From Apophysomyces variabilis (lineage: Eukaryota > Mucoromycota > Mucoromycetes > Mucorales > Mucoraceae), in assembly GCA_002749535.1 (NCBI GenBank), contig MZZL01000396.1:101144-165143 (forward strand): a DNA stretch of 64,000 nt, in the 5' to 3' direction. A program made the translations under genes and the position numbers. Under the pieces are notes generated by a model. The model saw only the letters and a program-made list of their open reading frames with translations, had not been told where the DNA came from and made no database searches. Positions 22,586-34,919 of the stretch are shown in pieces (position 1 is the stretch's first letter; each line of letters begins with the position of its first letter).

Positions 22586-24556
22586 AAGCATTCAAATCTG
22601 CTTTAGCTACATATATTTAGTTCTGATCTTCAATATCGTACTTTCGATACATGTTGTCTGAATATAATTATCAATGTTGCGCTGGTTCAATGACTGCTTT
22701 TCAGTTTTGATCCAAATGTAAAAGGTTACCTTATGGAATATACTATAGACATAGATTTAGCGCAATAATCAAACCTCTATGCTCGTGAAAACGTACTGGG
22801 ATCACTTGCTAAAAGCGGTCTGGGAAACTCTTCACAACGGTTAAACAATAGTATAATTAAGAAGCATGAAAAAGATATACGAACAATACTGTATGTAAAA
22901 AAGTTATATGTATACAACCTGAATTTTGAAATGGCTAATTCCTGTTAAGCAGTAATAACAATTTGCTAAGACGTACCTGTGATTTGACTGGTAAATAACA
23001 AATCAAATTCAACCAAAATCTGTGAAGTAGCAAAAGAATGTGTCCAGAAGCGGTTGGAAGAGTGGACTTCATCCACGCACAGCTAACCCTACCTTGATTA
23101 GAAGGACACTGCAACCGGAACGGTGACAACTAGCTGCGTCCTGAGTTGTACCGTGCTCTACCGTACCGGAACTGGGGTTGGGAAATTGCAGAAACATGGG
23201 ATTCCAGCCTTTGTGAGCTACCCTGCTATAAGATCATAGCTGTATAACCGGACTGATCATATTTGTTTTAAGGACTTCCGTTTCGATCATACTGCAATTC
23301 TGGCCACTAACACCAAGTTTGAGAAAGTATGTTCAAACAAATCTCATCAATACGAATGTAGTTGCTTATAGAGAGAAAAAAGGCGGCCATTGAATAACCT
23401 TTTTCTTCTTTATTATTGGTGCCATGGGAATGAAACCATCAGTTAGTGAAGCCAAGAGCTCGTGTTACAACAACGGTCCGAATCAGAAACGCAGATTGAT
23501 TTTTAAATCAAACTTATGCTCAAATTTATCCTGTACTTATTGTATAAACGTTATGTTGGAGAGCGATGCGTATATTTGAACCTTTAGATGTTGACATGTC
23601 TGACATACAGACGTCAAACGCTCATTTGATCTGTACAACCTGAGACCTTCGGAAGGCAGCGAACTGTGCTGAAATTCAATTGACTTCTCGGCGTGACGCA
23701 GTGAAGATTCAAAAGAGATTTTGTGTAACCAAACCTCTGTTGAAGATGGTAGCAAACTTTAAACAGCGGAAGCACACTGATTTATTACATGCACTCACCA
23801 TATGAATAACATACGATCACAGAAAAATAAATATATGATCACCGAAGCAAAATTTACGAGACAAAACATGCAAAACCATCTCATGTTATAAGCTGGCCCC
23901 AGCACTATTTCATAAGCATTACATAAGGACATATTTTTGGGAAACTCTGTTACGTGTTCTATCGCTGCCGTCAATAGACTTGCAATAAAGAAATTAACAC
24001 AAAGTGAGGACTAGTAGTTAGTCTCGGGGCAGATGAAGTAGATGTTATTATCAATACAGTATAGAAGTCAACCCTCACGAACCGTTATTGAAGAAACAAG
24101 TGATGGAACCAGGATTTTTTTGCGATTGCGAAGCTTGCTATTATATAGTAACGCTGTGAAGAGAATGACGATAAGTTCTATTTACTATTCTCTACACAAA
24201 GCCATGTTTCCAAAAGGTGTTTAGCCTTCGATAGAACGTTCACCCTTTGCCACTGCTACCACCAAGTCATCGGTCCAAATAGGATGACAGAACAGTCGCA
24301 GTGTGCAATGAATAGCAGTAGAGCGAGAGTTTGGCAGATTATTTTGCAGGCTGGCTAGAAACTTGCAGCGCTTTTACCATAAAACATAGTGAGCATAGTA
24401 GATTGTTTATTGTACAGCAACATATAGTGACACATAGGCGAGTCATGGCAAAGAAAATATCGTGTTCTTTTCATATCTGTTTTCTTTCAGTCATTCCCTT
24501 TTTTTTCTTGCTTTTTTTCTTGAAGTTCTCATAAGTTGAAACTTTGTATATAAACA
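22586..24556. other. Intergenic, no supported gene
   Basis: Two kilobases without a recognisable coding frame or RNA gene. Confidence 0.45.
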
Positions 24557-25741
24557 CTATTTTTCTTGTAGCGAGCGCTCCCCAGCTTCATTGTCGTGGG
24601 ATTGATTTCCAGGTATCTGTGCGGTTATGTCTGGTAAATGATATCTGACCCAATCTTCTTCAGAAACCGTCATTGTCCATACACTTTTCAATGTGCAAGG
24701 GTCAGGTTTTGCACATACGGTGAAAAAGGTGCACAAGGTCACAAAAACACTGGCTATCGTAAGACGTAGTGCAATGGCTTGCTCACGCTTTGCAAAGGCA
24801 AAAATCAACGACATCAGACAAAGGTTCGAATAGATTCCTATCTGGCAACCTTCTGACAGGAAGGATTCGGGGGCAACAATGGTAACTTGATCTCTGTTTA
24901 CTTCGTAGGAAATCACGACCTCTTCTCCGTATCCATGGTCACGCAAGGATTTGCTCAAGACTATGACAGAGTTCTGTTTAAAAAGACTATTCCTGCTCGG
25001 GTGTTATTTTCTGTTTCTCTTACTGTTCTTAAGTAAATCCAGGTCGCAACGAATAGTTTTTGAAAGCTGTAACGATTTTAGTGACGACTTGCCTTCGAGG
25101 TATTCCGAGACTCGCTCTTGAAGGGACTTTAGTTGTCCAGTTTTCGGATCTATTTCCGTGCAGACGCCAAGGCATTGCATCCAGCTTGTGAGATCGTATT
25201 CAACTTGGAATTTGTCGACCGATTGTGGACTATACTTCACAGCACCACTGTCAACAGATGGTACGGGTACTTGATGGTTTACTTTCTTATGGTAATAACC
25301 TGCTTCAAAGTTAGTCCCGCTTCTTGAACTGCTAAAAAAATTTTTGTTTCTTTTTGGGCGCCAGACATACCATGGACCCTGAACAAAACCTTTGGTGGTG
25401 TGTTCTCTTCATATACGCGCTGTATGATTTCTTCGGCTTCTCCATCTATCCCCTCCTCATTTATTAGAAAGTCGCTATCGATCAGTTGGCGGGAAGAAGA
25501 TATCGGCAGACGTAAGTCAGGGCTATTCAGTCTGCCAGTGTTTGTGTTATTCGGTGAGAACTGCACGCTCTTCTTCTGAACGTATGTGCTTTTGGGGTAT
25601 ATCCCATATTGATAAATAGTAAAGGAATGGTCAAGGAGCTGATCTTTTTCTGAAAGTTATCAAGGTTAGCTTTCTAGTTGTCTGAAGCAAGACTTCCTTT
25701 TGCAAAAGGGAAGGGTAAGCCATACCTGATGGCGAATGCAT
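24557..25741 (-). CDS. Four-exon gene of unknown function, 336 aa
   Basis: Not recognised. Exons (minus strand): 25741-25726, 25649-25283, 25247-25024, 24960-24557. They sum to 1,011 nt and read without a stop, and a TATA box precedes the start, so the model is coherent, although the second intron is only 35 nt. The protein begins MHSPSEKDQLLDHSFTIYQY, then has a basic/polar region, a segment VLFRVHGMSGAQKETKIFLA, and LTSWMQCLGV followed by LQERVSEYLEGKSSLKSLQ, which loosely resembles a helical SAP-type motif. The C-terminal half has a hydrophobic stretch, LRLTIASVFVTLCTFFTV, that could be one membrane segment, and ends in a charged tail. A further intron in the last exon cannot be excluded. 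It lies alone in the repeat-rich half. Confidence 0.5.
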
Positions 25742-25813
25742 AGTAAAAACTATGTGAACAAAAAATTTGGAAAGAGTGAAAGACAAGTTAACATTCAATT
25801 GAAAGTTCGTTCG

Positions 25814-25821
25814 TATTTATA
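25814..25821 (-). promoter_or_regulatory. TATA box of the four-exon unknown gene
   Basis: TATAAATA on the minus strand, 72 bp upstream of the ATG at 25741. Confidence 0.5.
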
Positions 25822-28800
25822 CTCGAGCGGATTTTTCCAGGTCATCGCCATCTGACCCGCTCAATATGTGGTACGACCTTGGCGAAGTTACATTCATCTA
25901 TTAACACGAAACAAAGGCTGGTGAAGGAGGAGATTTTCCAAGATGCAGTACTTTAGAAATCAAGTCTATAACAGCAGTGTATGTTCGCCATCAACAGTAA
26001 TGGCATATACTTAGTTTATTTCCCGATTTAATGGACTTGTTCAATTTCCTTCGATCATCGAAGAAAGCAGAAGACTCCGTCTTTTGATGCAAGTTTTAAT
26101 TTTGGTAAATTAGAAGGCTAAAAGCGAACTCTTCTTGGACTGAACACAGTGTAGTTATATCCTCGATATAATTAGTATGATTAAATAACCACAATAAGAT
26201 ATCTCAGCTGCTGGCTATTGAAGATCTTAGGAAGAGAGCACAGTCTCCGTTGGTGCATCAACCGACTATGCGCTTCAGAAATTTAAGTAGCAAAGCAAAA
26301 AAAAAATTGAATAGATAGATGGTGACAATGTACTCCGGTTTCATTCTAAAATTTTTTTGGTAGGGGGCTATTTGGTGTACAATCAGACGGTGATCAAAAA
26401 TCTGAGTTGTACCGTGAAGCTGTTAATGTCGTTATGACAATAGTGCTTAAATAAAGCTCTTAGAAGCAACAACGACTGTATAGTTGTATCTCGGTTAATA
26501 GCAGTAGCAACAAGAGAAAAGAGCGGAAACGTCTAAATTGCTCATGAACAGAACATCGATTATTCTAGCTGATACCTTATCTCCTGTCAGAAAGCTTGGC
26601 GCTCGCACTAGGCATTTTAATTTATAACGGCCGTTTAACAAACTTGGAGAAGCGCTATTGCTTTCAATTGACTAATGACTACAGCTAAATTGTATCCGTC
26701 AATTAAGAAAATATATGGAAGTAAAGAATGCAGAGATTGAAAAAAAAATTAGCGGAGAGCAGGCCTTGCAGTCTTTACAATCTGAGTGCGACTGTCGTGC
26801 TTGCGGTCGAATGCATTTGAACTATTTTAAATAACAATAATGAAGCTGAATGTAAAGCATAACCTTCCATGTATTCGAACGGAATATCAATGACTATACC
26901 GCAAGAGATGTGATAGATTGAAATTCCTGTTACTCACTGATAATCCTCTGCCATGTAATGCTGTCCAAGATTTAAGAAAAAATATTTGCGCGCTTCTTCC
27001 CGGATTTCCTTGCAGATTGTAAGCACTGCGTGTAGGTATTCCAATCTCTGAGGGCCAGTTACAGATAATCTGAGAAACAACAGCCTCAAGCTAAAATAGG
27101 AGACAACAAGCGCATCAGCCAAGACGAAAACAGTGGTATCTCTGTGCTGACAATGGAAGAGATTTATTACGTTTATTGAAACAACGTTTCTGTATCTCCA
27201 TTGATTGGATTACGGAACAAGAAAGTTGACAGCCCTTTGTGCATTACCTCCCGACAGGAAATCAGGTAGTAGCAAGCAGTCAATACTTAACCCAGTGCAT
27301 AACGTATGGTAGTTAATGTCGACAAACAAAAGATACCTGGTGAACATGTGCGCAAGACACTGGATCTGGGCATATCGTACCTAGAACGGACAGAAAAGAA
27401 TGGAAATCATATAAGCAGATATTCACGGCTGTTTCCATGGGCATTTCCTTGAACTTACTTTATACATGCAAATTATCATCTCCATAGTGTATACTTTACC
27501 TACCGCAAATCCTTTCCGAATTAACGCTATGTAAAATATTATGCAGCAGTTACTAGTTAATGCTGCATACGGCTTATTAATCGAAAGACCTCTTGGCGCG
27601 ATTCCAGATCAATCGAAAGGCAATCGCATAACCAAAACACTTGTTTTGTTCTCCTGAAGACGTACTATTTCATAAATTGTAGTTATTGCTTCTTCCATCT
27701 GTTTACATATCAGCCCTGTAAGAAAATTCATGTAGAGCAGCTTAATATTGGAATTAAGCGATGTAGACCGAAATAATTGTCCTCTTGCGGCCGAAACTCG
27801 CGTGTATAGATCTCCCTGACAGAATACTTTACAGCTTCAGGTAAAAATTCTACAAGAAATTTGCTCTCTACGAATATTTCTTTTTGTAACCTGTGCTCCT
27901 TCTTCCTTTAATTTGAAAATTGTATGTACCTTTTCTGTCTGTCAAGCTTAATCTTCTGATGAGATGCAACAGGCGTATGTCGTTAGGTCACAACGCTTGA
28001 TCAGGTTTGTTGTATATATTAAGACGTGGTTAGTACAGGAGTACTCTGATGGAAGCGTGTTGAAATTTCAGTTATGCCCGAGATGCAGTACCTTTATCGC
28101 TGTTGGTGCATTCTAAACTAGCGCGACCAATAGGTTGAGAGCGAGTATTCAGCTTGGTGGCTTTGGTCATAATACAGTTATTAGCTACTCAATCGCGGTG
28201 GACACTTCCATGGACTATCAGGCTGTGTTCTGACATTTTTCGGCACGCAAGAAAACATTGATGACTAAGATGGCAGAAAAATAGTGACTATATGCTATTC
28301 CACAGATTTAACCTTTGTATCTCTACACGATACAAGGTATCAACGTCTAATATCTCACCGATGATTGAAACTTATCTACAATACTTAGTTGTACAAGAGA
28401 GTAAGACGATGAATCAAAGGTAGACAAGCATTTTCGGAAGAAACGGTCTTTGTTCATTCCCGGAACTGTCGGATCACTTTTTTGTAACCACTTGTGTTAC
28501 GCCATAAGAAACATTTTCCTCCGGTCCAACCATAGAGACTAGCTACAAACAGAATGATACGCCAAGAAAGAAAACCGTCTGACAGCCCTAACTCCGACAC
28601 CAGTGTCACCATGAAGCTGCATGTTAACATCGGTTGACGATATCCAAGTTCGATATGATCTCAGAAGCGGTATGTAATTCCTTGGCAGTTACGCCGGAGT
28701 ACGCCTTCAAACGGACCAATTAAAGTTGACTCATAAATTCCTAACCGTATTACCAGCAAGTAAAGCCGTTGTTGAGGCCATTTATCGTACAAAGACAACC

Positions 28801-29960
28801 AGCTGAAATTCAAATTACTTACGTAAGGGAAGAGCCTAAAACTGGAAGCTAAGTGGAATAGTCTTCTTAACAAGCTCTGTGATAGCAGCAACAAAGCGAA
28901 ATTTTTCGTAGAACGGTATGAATATCGCCCTCTAGCAACTGGGAGATAAGGCTACTCTTAGTATGCTCCAAGCTCTGCTTCGTGGATTGAATATCATATT
29001 GCTCGCCTTCGCTCAGGGACCGCTGCCCCCAGACTAACTTTAGTAACACACATATGTAGGCCAAGACTTACTCGTACTATTTCAGATGTTTATTACTGGC
29101 TTGCATTGGTGTCTTGAGCTAGTATGCTCCACACAAGCTCCATAAGTGCGAACGCGGCATCTGAAACAATCTTGGCGTTTGGCCTAAGCTTGTGTTTATT
29201 CCTAGGTCGTTGGACCACCTAGAAGCAATTCAAATCGTATAAGGTCTCCTACGCCCACTTAATCCTGTCTTTCTGTGTGTAGTAAAGCGCGCGTTTTTTG
29301 TATTAATGATCGGATGAGATAAAATTTTGCTTCTCACGAAGACGTTACGCAAAACGTGGTTGTCAATGTTAACGTGCGTTTAGCCAAGGTAACATGACGG
29401 CCAGTCGTGGTACAACAATCCACGACTTCCTTGTTGCGAACAGTCTTATTTAGGAAGTATCTTTAGCAATCTAATGTTCGGTAACCCAAAGAAACCAGAA
29501 TCCATCCAGTGGTAGCATTCCTCTGCTTGTGGTCCTGCAGGAAAATTGGACAATCACAAGCTATCTGCAGGATAAAGCAAGAAAATAGATTTGATATATT
29601 TTATTTCCATCAACCATTTGCAAGTGTTGGATTCTATATTCAAAGCGTGTTTTAAAGCATCTACTAGAAACTAGCTGGGCTTTTTCGCTTAAGTCTATAT
29701 ATCATAGTCAAAGGTTAAAAACAGAAAGGGGGGAGAAGGAGAACAAGATGGTGTCATCCTCTTATTTGTCGATAAATTTCGATATATCCCTGTGGCGTAG
29801 ATGACCGTTTCCTCTACATACGACTGGTTCTCATGGACTATACTTGAACATTGCTCTGCATGGCATAAAGGCCTTTTATGTTTCCTTAAAGATTTAGGGC
29901 GTGCCGGAAGTTCTAACTCCGTCAGCCTCTCCTTTCCGGGGTTCGACCGGAACTTTGTGT
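25822..29960. other. Mostly non-coding; scattered minus-strand exon-like pieces
   Basis: No complete gene can be built. Three minus-strand pieces have protein-like composition: 26934-27122 (ADALVVSYFSLRLLFLRLS then TICKEIREEARKYFFLN), 28450-28620 (GLSDGFLSWRIILFVASLYG) and 28661-29064 (KWPQQRLYLLVIRLGIYEST). They could be exons of a decayed multi-exon gene with hydrophobic helices, but the links between them contain stops and I recognise no family. Confidence 0.3.
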
Positions 29961-30146
29961 ATGCGTTCGCTGGCCAGTCCATTTGCTGTTCGAGGAAAAA
30001 ACTTGCTTGTTTGCTACAAACCAGTGTTTTCAAAAGCTTTATATGGAGAAACTTTGGCATCTTTCACAGACAAACAAGTCACAGTTGCACTCTCAAGCTT
30101 TGACATATACAACAAGATTGAAGGCAGAAAGCTAACAAAATGCTAG
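29961..30146 (+). CDS. Short coding-looking frame, unknown, probably a fragment
   Basis: The last 61 codons of an open frame read RSLASPFAVRGKNLLVCYKP, then SKALYGETLASFTDKQVTVA and LSSFDIYNKIEG before a stop. The regular polar/hydrophobic alternation looks like real protein, whereas the overlapping frames look random. The preceding sequence has no supported exon, so this is probably the end of a degraded gene or an exon whose partners I missed. No function is proposed. Confidence 0.25.
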   Translation: MRSLASPFAVRGKNLLVCYKPVFSKALYGETLASFTDKQVTVALSSFDIYNKIEGRKLTKC

Positions 30147-30919
30147 TGGAACAGCGCCAGATACATCTATGCGGTATTTCATCGACAATTAGGAGTATAA
30201 GCTTGTCTGCTGTATCCTAATTATGCTATTTGATACTTTGTGCATGTTTTTTACTGGTGTTCTTGCTGGTATCTAACTCCTATCAGCTGCTACTGCGTTG
30301 CAAATGTCAATGTCGCAATGAGTGCGGCTATTCAATTTTTTTCATCCTGATCTCCTCATTCAAGTTTTTAAAGCTGAAATTTCTGTGACAAAGGAATTAC
30401 TTTTTATAGAGACTGGGTTGCACGTATAGAGGGAGAGAGTAAGTAAGAAGTTTTAAATAACAAATCCCTGTTTATCGCTGTAAAATCTAACTACAGGTTC
30501 ACTAAAGCGGATTTAGGCTACATTGAGTACTTACATCAACCTCAAAAAAGAAATTGAAATGGCTTTTTTTAACCCCAAAATTTATCCTTTTTGTTGCACG
30601 AGTAGACGCGTCTGTTAGACTTAAAAGGAACAAAATTTGAGTTGATACAGTTCAAACATTCGGCATTCATGATCCGAACTTTCCTAACCAGCGATTGATT
30701 CATTCTCCCAGGGTTAGTGGAATGTATCTTCTTTCTCTTTCATATCAAGCAATTGTAAGCTTAACGATTCTGATCATACCGGCGGATTATCTACAAAAAA
30801 TTAATCGCCTATTCAGAGCAGTGCTTGTACTTACTAGGTAATTGCCCTTCACGGGCCATGCAGAAGTCGAAATGGGGTTGGTTGACCAGCAAATTGCTGT
30901 GCAAGCTTCTAATTGCTTG
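30147..30919. other. Intergenic, no supported gene
   Basis: AT-rich; nothing recognised before the C-terminal remnant of the minus-strand Fanzor-type gene. Confidence 0.45.
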
Positions 30920-33900
30920 ATATTGAGAGCTGAACACTGGGATTAAAATTCCATTAGTAATACGATCATGGATACGCCTTTGAGTGAAATGTTCTTCGAC
31001 GCATTCAACATCCGGGTTCATTGTGCAACAGCCGTTGACAACGCTAACACAGTTGGGGTCACGGAGCAGACAGCTCCATTACATTTCCTAACCTTGACGT
31101 CCTTCCTTCGGTATTTTTATAACTGTAGAGGCTTAAGACACCAGTGGCAGGTTTTGCTAGTGTTGTACTCCTTCACAATGACTACCAAGCCTTTTCGTCG
31201 TTGTACTCCACGTAACCGATTTAGTCCCCTGCAAGCATGTCCTCGAATGTAACAACTGGTGGGCTGCCAATGGCCGTAAAAATGAACAGCTTTTTCTGAA
31301 ACCATGTCTTGGGGGAAGTGCATACGTTCGACATCAGCATACTTGTGGTATGCTTTCTGGGTAAACATCTCTCTAGTACGCTTTTCACGTTCAATTCTCC
31401 TGTTCTCAGCTCCGGTCCCCTCTTTCTCAGTATTTTTGGCTCGTTCTCTGCGCAGACGATGTCTGTTCGAGCGAGAGTGACGGTTGACAGCTGATGCTCG
31501 GAGACTCCAGGTATTGTAAATATCGTGCCGTAGCTCTGTCGTTGTGTTACTGGTAAAGTCCCGTATCCGCTGTATTATCCATGCAGATGTCGTACTTGTT
31601 GACACACCATTGGTCCGGATACCGGGATCCACGCCGCAAACAGGGATCGAGTTCTTCTCAAAAAGTGGCTTCACAACAGACAGCATCTAAAATAGTTATC
31701 AATCTTTCATGGTCTCTTCAGATTAAAGTATACTTTCCTGTGACATATACCCTTCGGTGATCTTTGCTTTGGCGGATGACGTTGCTTGGCTACTGCGCTT
31801 TTGCCTTTTACGCTTTCGTTTTCGGGAGCGACTTGTTGAAGCGCTGCTTTTCTCTTTGCCCTTCCCTTTTTTGCTTACTTCTCTCATCGCTTTGTTAAGG
31901 ACGTAACGATCCCGTCGAGCTTGCTTGAGCTTTTCTTGTAGGACAATGGCAGTATTCTGTTTAGATCGGATTTGTTGCCGGGTTTGTTTCAGTTTTCGGT
32001 ATGCCATGCTATTTGTACGGCCATGAGCTGATGTGCTGTGATTCATCCGGTCTTATTCCAAGGCACCTATTTCCTTTTGTATTAGCTTCAATTGTTGCTC
32101 CAAACTGAGTATGCTTGCTTGCGTGCGATCAATTGTTTCCTGCAACTGAGCTTTGCTGAGCGTGAGTTCTATCTCGGATTCCACGAATCTTTGATTGTTT
32201 CGACGTTCTTGAAGTGCAGATACCTAAAATTGTTTGTATCAATTAACAATGCCTTCGACTCGTATTATTCACTTAACTTGATGTGGTTTGTTTCGGTTGA
32301 TAGTCCCTACGACTCGTACAGTCCACTCGTTCACAAGGACAAGTCTCCAGCGGAAAAATAAATGAAGCCGATTCATCATGCGGTGTATTTCGTCTATCTG
32401 GAAAAATGCTTTAAAGACGGTTTCTTTTTCAGTCCTCGCTTGAAGCCCACTAGTGATGAATTCCCCTTGTCTGTTTGTAGGTATATCGAATGCATCAATC
32501 ATGATTTTGTAGATGCCGTCTGCTTTCACTGGCAAAGCCCATTTGTTACTTGTTTCGATCGTCAGCTTGTTGACACGGTCTTGCATGCCCAAGTTAGTAC
32601 TGACTACGTTCGATAATGCTGCAATAGGCAATACGGTAAGTATATGCTTTGCTGGAGGTTCATCAGGTTCATTTCTGCGTGGTGTGTATGGTTTCAGGAA
32701 GTTGGCAACTTTGGCAGCCACTTGTTGCTCGGCTATGGTCAATATAGTACCCGTATGAACAGCATCCGCGACGTCTTTTGCACTTATAGTACGTTTGATC
32801 ACAGGGGATTCGACCAGCATCCGAACAATTGCAACAAGTGCACGAATAGTACGAGCACTGGTTTCCTTACTGGTTATTGCAGCTTGGCTACTAGTAGTAG
32901 CGGCCGTATCTCTGTCATCTTCAGAATCATTGACGAGGTCATCCTCTGCTTGATCAAGCCTAAAACCTTCCTACTCATCGTCAGCTTTTTGACTTTTAAT
33001 TTCCTCTTCATTCGATTTCTTCTGGGTCTCTGTTCGATCTCTTCGAGGTAAATTATCAGCAATCTTGCGCTGAATAGCTTTGACCACATTATCGGGAGGA
33101 CCATTCATGTATGCTTTCTTCAGTTCCTTGGTCCAGTACGATCGATTGCGCCGTCTTTGTACATTAGATCTTAAATCTCGTCGCTGTTCTTTGCGATCCT
33201 TCTTTTCTTCGGCTTTTTTCTTCACAAGCTGCATGTATTTGGACATGCGGCGTGGCGCTATGTTTACACGGAGCGAAAGACGGATGACATTGGTAAGAGA
33301 TCTTGGATATAAAGAAGCACTGTAGAGATTGTTCGCCGCAGTATACAACGCCATTAAAGAATCGGCTTGAAACTGTGACGCTACAGAATCATCGTCGGGG
33401 TCGACCAGGGAGGATAGCACACCATTTATGCTAAACCATGGTTTAGGTGTGCAGCCCAAAAAAAATTTTAGCAAGAATACTATAAAATGTAAAACGTACA
33501 TCTGCTCTGTATATATACCGCCAACCGTGCTGTAGAACATGTTTTGGAACTGAGCAAAAGTGAATATGTTTGAATCGACAGCGGCGTCCGCATTAATAAA
33601 AAGCAGAGAGACTATACTGTGTTTAGCTTTATGATGGCCAAAGTCATAAGCAGCAGGGAAAACGTCTGCTAGGTTGATTTCAGTACTGTAATTGTCATAC
33701 CCAATGAATTGGTACACATTGCCGCGAAGTACCTAACGAGGAGATGTTTAGCTTCCCGGTAGTAAACATGTCAAACGACAAATATATCCGTAAAATGAGA
33801 CAAGAAAGTTTACATATTGTTTATCACTTTCGAATTTGATTCCTGTGTTATCAGCAAGTGGGATCTTAAAGTATCAAGGTCGATATCTGGGCGAACAAGT

Positions 33901-34354
33901 TTTTGCAAAGCTGTGGTAGCCACACGAATGTACTCTTGATGGTTATCGTCTTCGTCATCGCTTTGCTCCTCGTCTTCACTTGGCCCATCACCACTTCTGT
34001 TATCACCTTCATTATCATCGCAGTGTATATCACTTGCTTTTCTCTTGGAATCCTTGGTTGATGCAGCTTGTATTTCATGATCAGTGATCTTTTTCAACTG
34101 ATTGCGATAAAAATATTTTGCCATATCATTCCAGAGCAACACTGGTTTTCCTGGCCTTTGAAATGTTGTTCAAGAGCAGATGGAGAAGCCTTTGTACCGT
34201 ATTTCTCTTTCAAGGTTTTGAAAAGATGATCCGAGCTTCCGCTGCTAGTTATCAAACCTTTAGGCGTCTTGTTTCGGTTCATGGATTTCTCTTTGAATTT
34301 TTCTAAAGTAGCTCGAGTTGGATTTTTGTTTCTTGTAATTCTGGAAAATTCCAA
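30920..34354 (-). pseudogene. Fanzor/TnpB-type RuvC nuclease, decayed (copy A)
   Basis: Fanzors are eukaryotic relatives of TnpB/Cas12: RuvC nucleases guided by an RNA made next to their gene. Reading leftwards: a Lys/Thr-rich start and an acidic stretch (SEDEEQSDDEDD, 33.8-34.35 kb); a block at 32,971-33,717 rich in basic residues; a block at 32,269-32,820 ending FRWRLVLVNEWTVRVVG; a very basic coiled region (31,723-32,046); then at 31,117-31,686 the nuclease core with RuvC-I PVCGVDPGIRTNGVST, a HYGHW-like VHFYGHWQPTS, GVQRRKGLVVIV, and KEYNTSKTCHWCLKPL, the start of the zinc ribbon. A stop then interrupts. Beyond it VKVRKCNGAVC and, after a one-base shift, DPNCVSVVNGCCTMNPDVE complete the ribbon and the RuvC-III aspartate, where the usual NRD reads NPD. 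At least two disabling changes fall in the last 60 codons, so this copy is inactive as drawn. Confidence 0.7.
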
Positions 34355-34445
34355 ATGTATCCTCCTATTGCTATGATATTATGTATTTAAATGATGTTCA
34401 AGTAAAGATAATGATCATGCTTACATTTCTTTTCGTAACTCATCC

Positions 34446-34919
34446 TTAATAACTTCTTCTGACACACCAAGTTGTGCACGCCGTTTTTTCTTCCTTCGCT
34501 CTCCCACGACATTTTTTCTTGGTCGCAGCAGATGATATAAAAGGTGATTTTTCGATTGCGGTTTCAGGACCCGGTAACTTCGGAGAGGTAAACCTTGCGA
34601 TATATAAAGGAACGCAACGACTGGTTCTCGTATGAGAGCCCACTTCATGAAGAAGCGACATGTTATAGACTGACTGATTGTTTCCGATCACTTTAGGTTT
34701 GCTCTGCGTGGAGAACAGGTACACCCGAATGTTGTACATTTTGGCAATAGCAATCAGGCGTAGAAGGCCATTTGCGGAAATGGTTTGGTTATCAGATAAT
34801 CGTAGGGATACAGCATGCTGCTTGTCACCTAAGCAGCGCACTACAGCTACAGACAATGCAGCCTCTAACGGAGAGGTGTTGAAAAGCTTAGACACGGTTT
34901 GTATACCCCTTGCTTGCAA
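34446..34919 (-). pseudogene. Fragment upstream of the Fanzor-type gene, possibly OTU-like
   Basis: A 157-codon minus-strand frame contains ALSVAVVRCLGDKQHAVSLR and LLRLIAIAKMYNIRVYLFST. In OTU-fold cysteine proteases a short helix with L-R-L and a later A-L-x-x-L-Y-N-x-x-I/V-x-V/I stretch occur in this order, so a truncated OTU-like domain is possible. The catalytic Cys and His regions are not visible. It may be the N-terminal part of the neighbouring Fanzor-type protein, a separate transposon protein, or neither. Stops separate it from the downstream blocks. Confidence 0.25.

Noticed and set aside
24557..24958. PIG-H-like protein (GPI anchor synthesis)
   Set aside because: The hydrophobic segment precedes rather than fits the conserved PIG-H block and no key motif is present.
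29801..30103. 100-codon frame overlapping 29961-30146 in another phase
   Set aside because: Cys/Ser/Phe-rich and irregular; the other phase looks more like protein.
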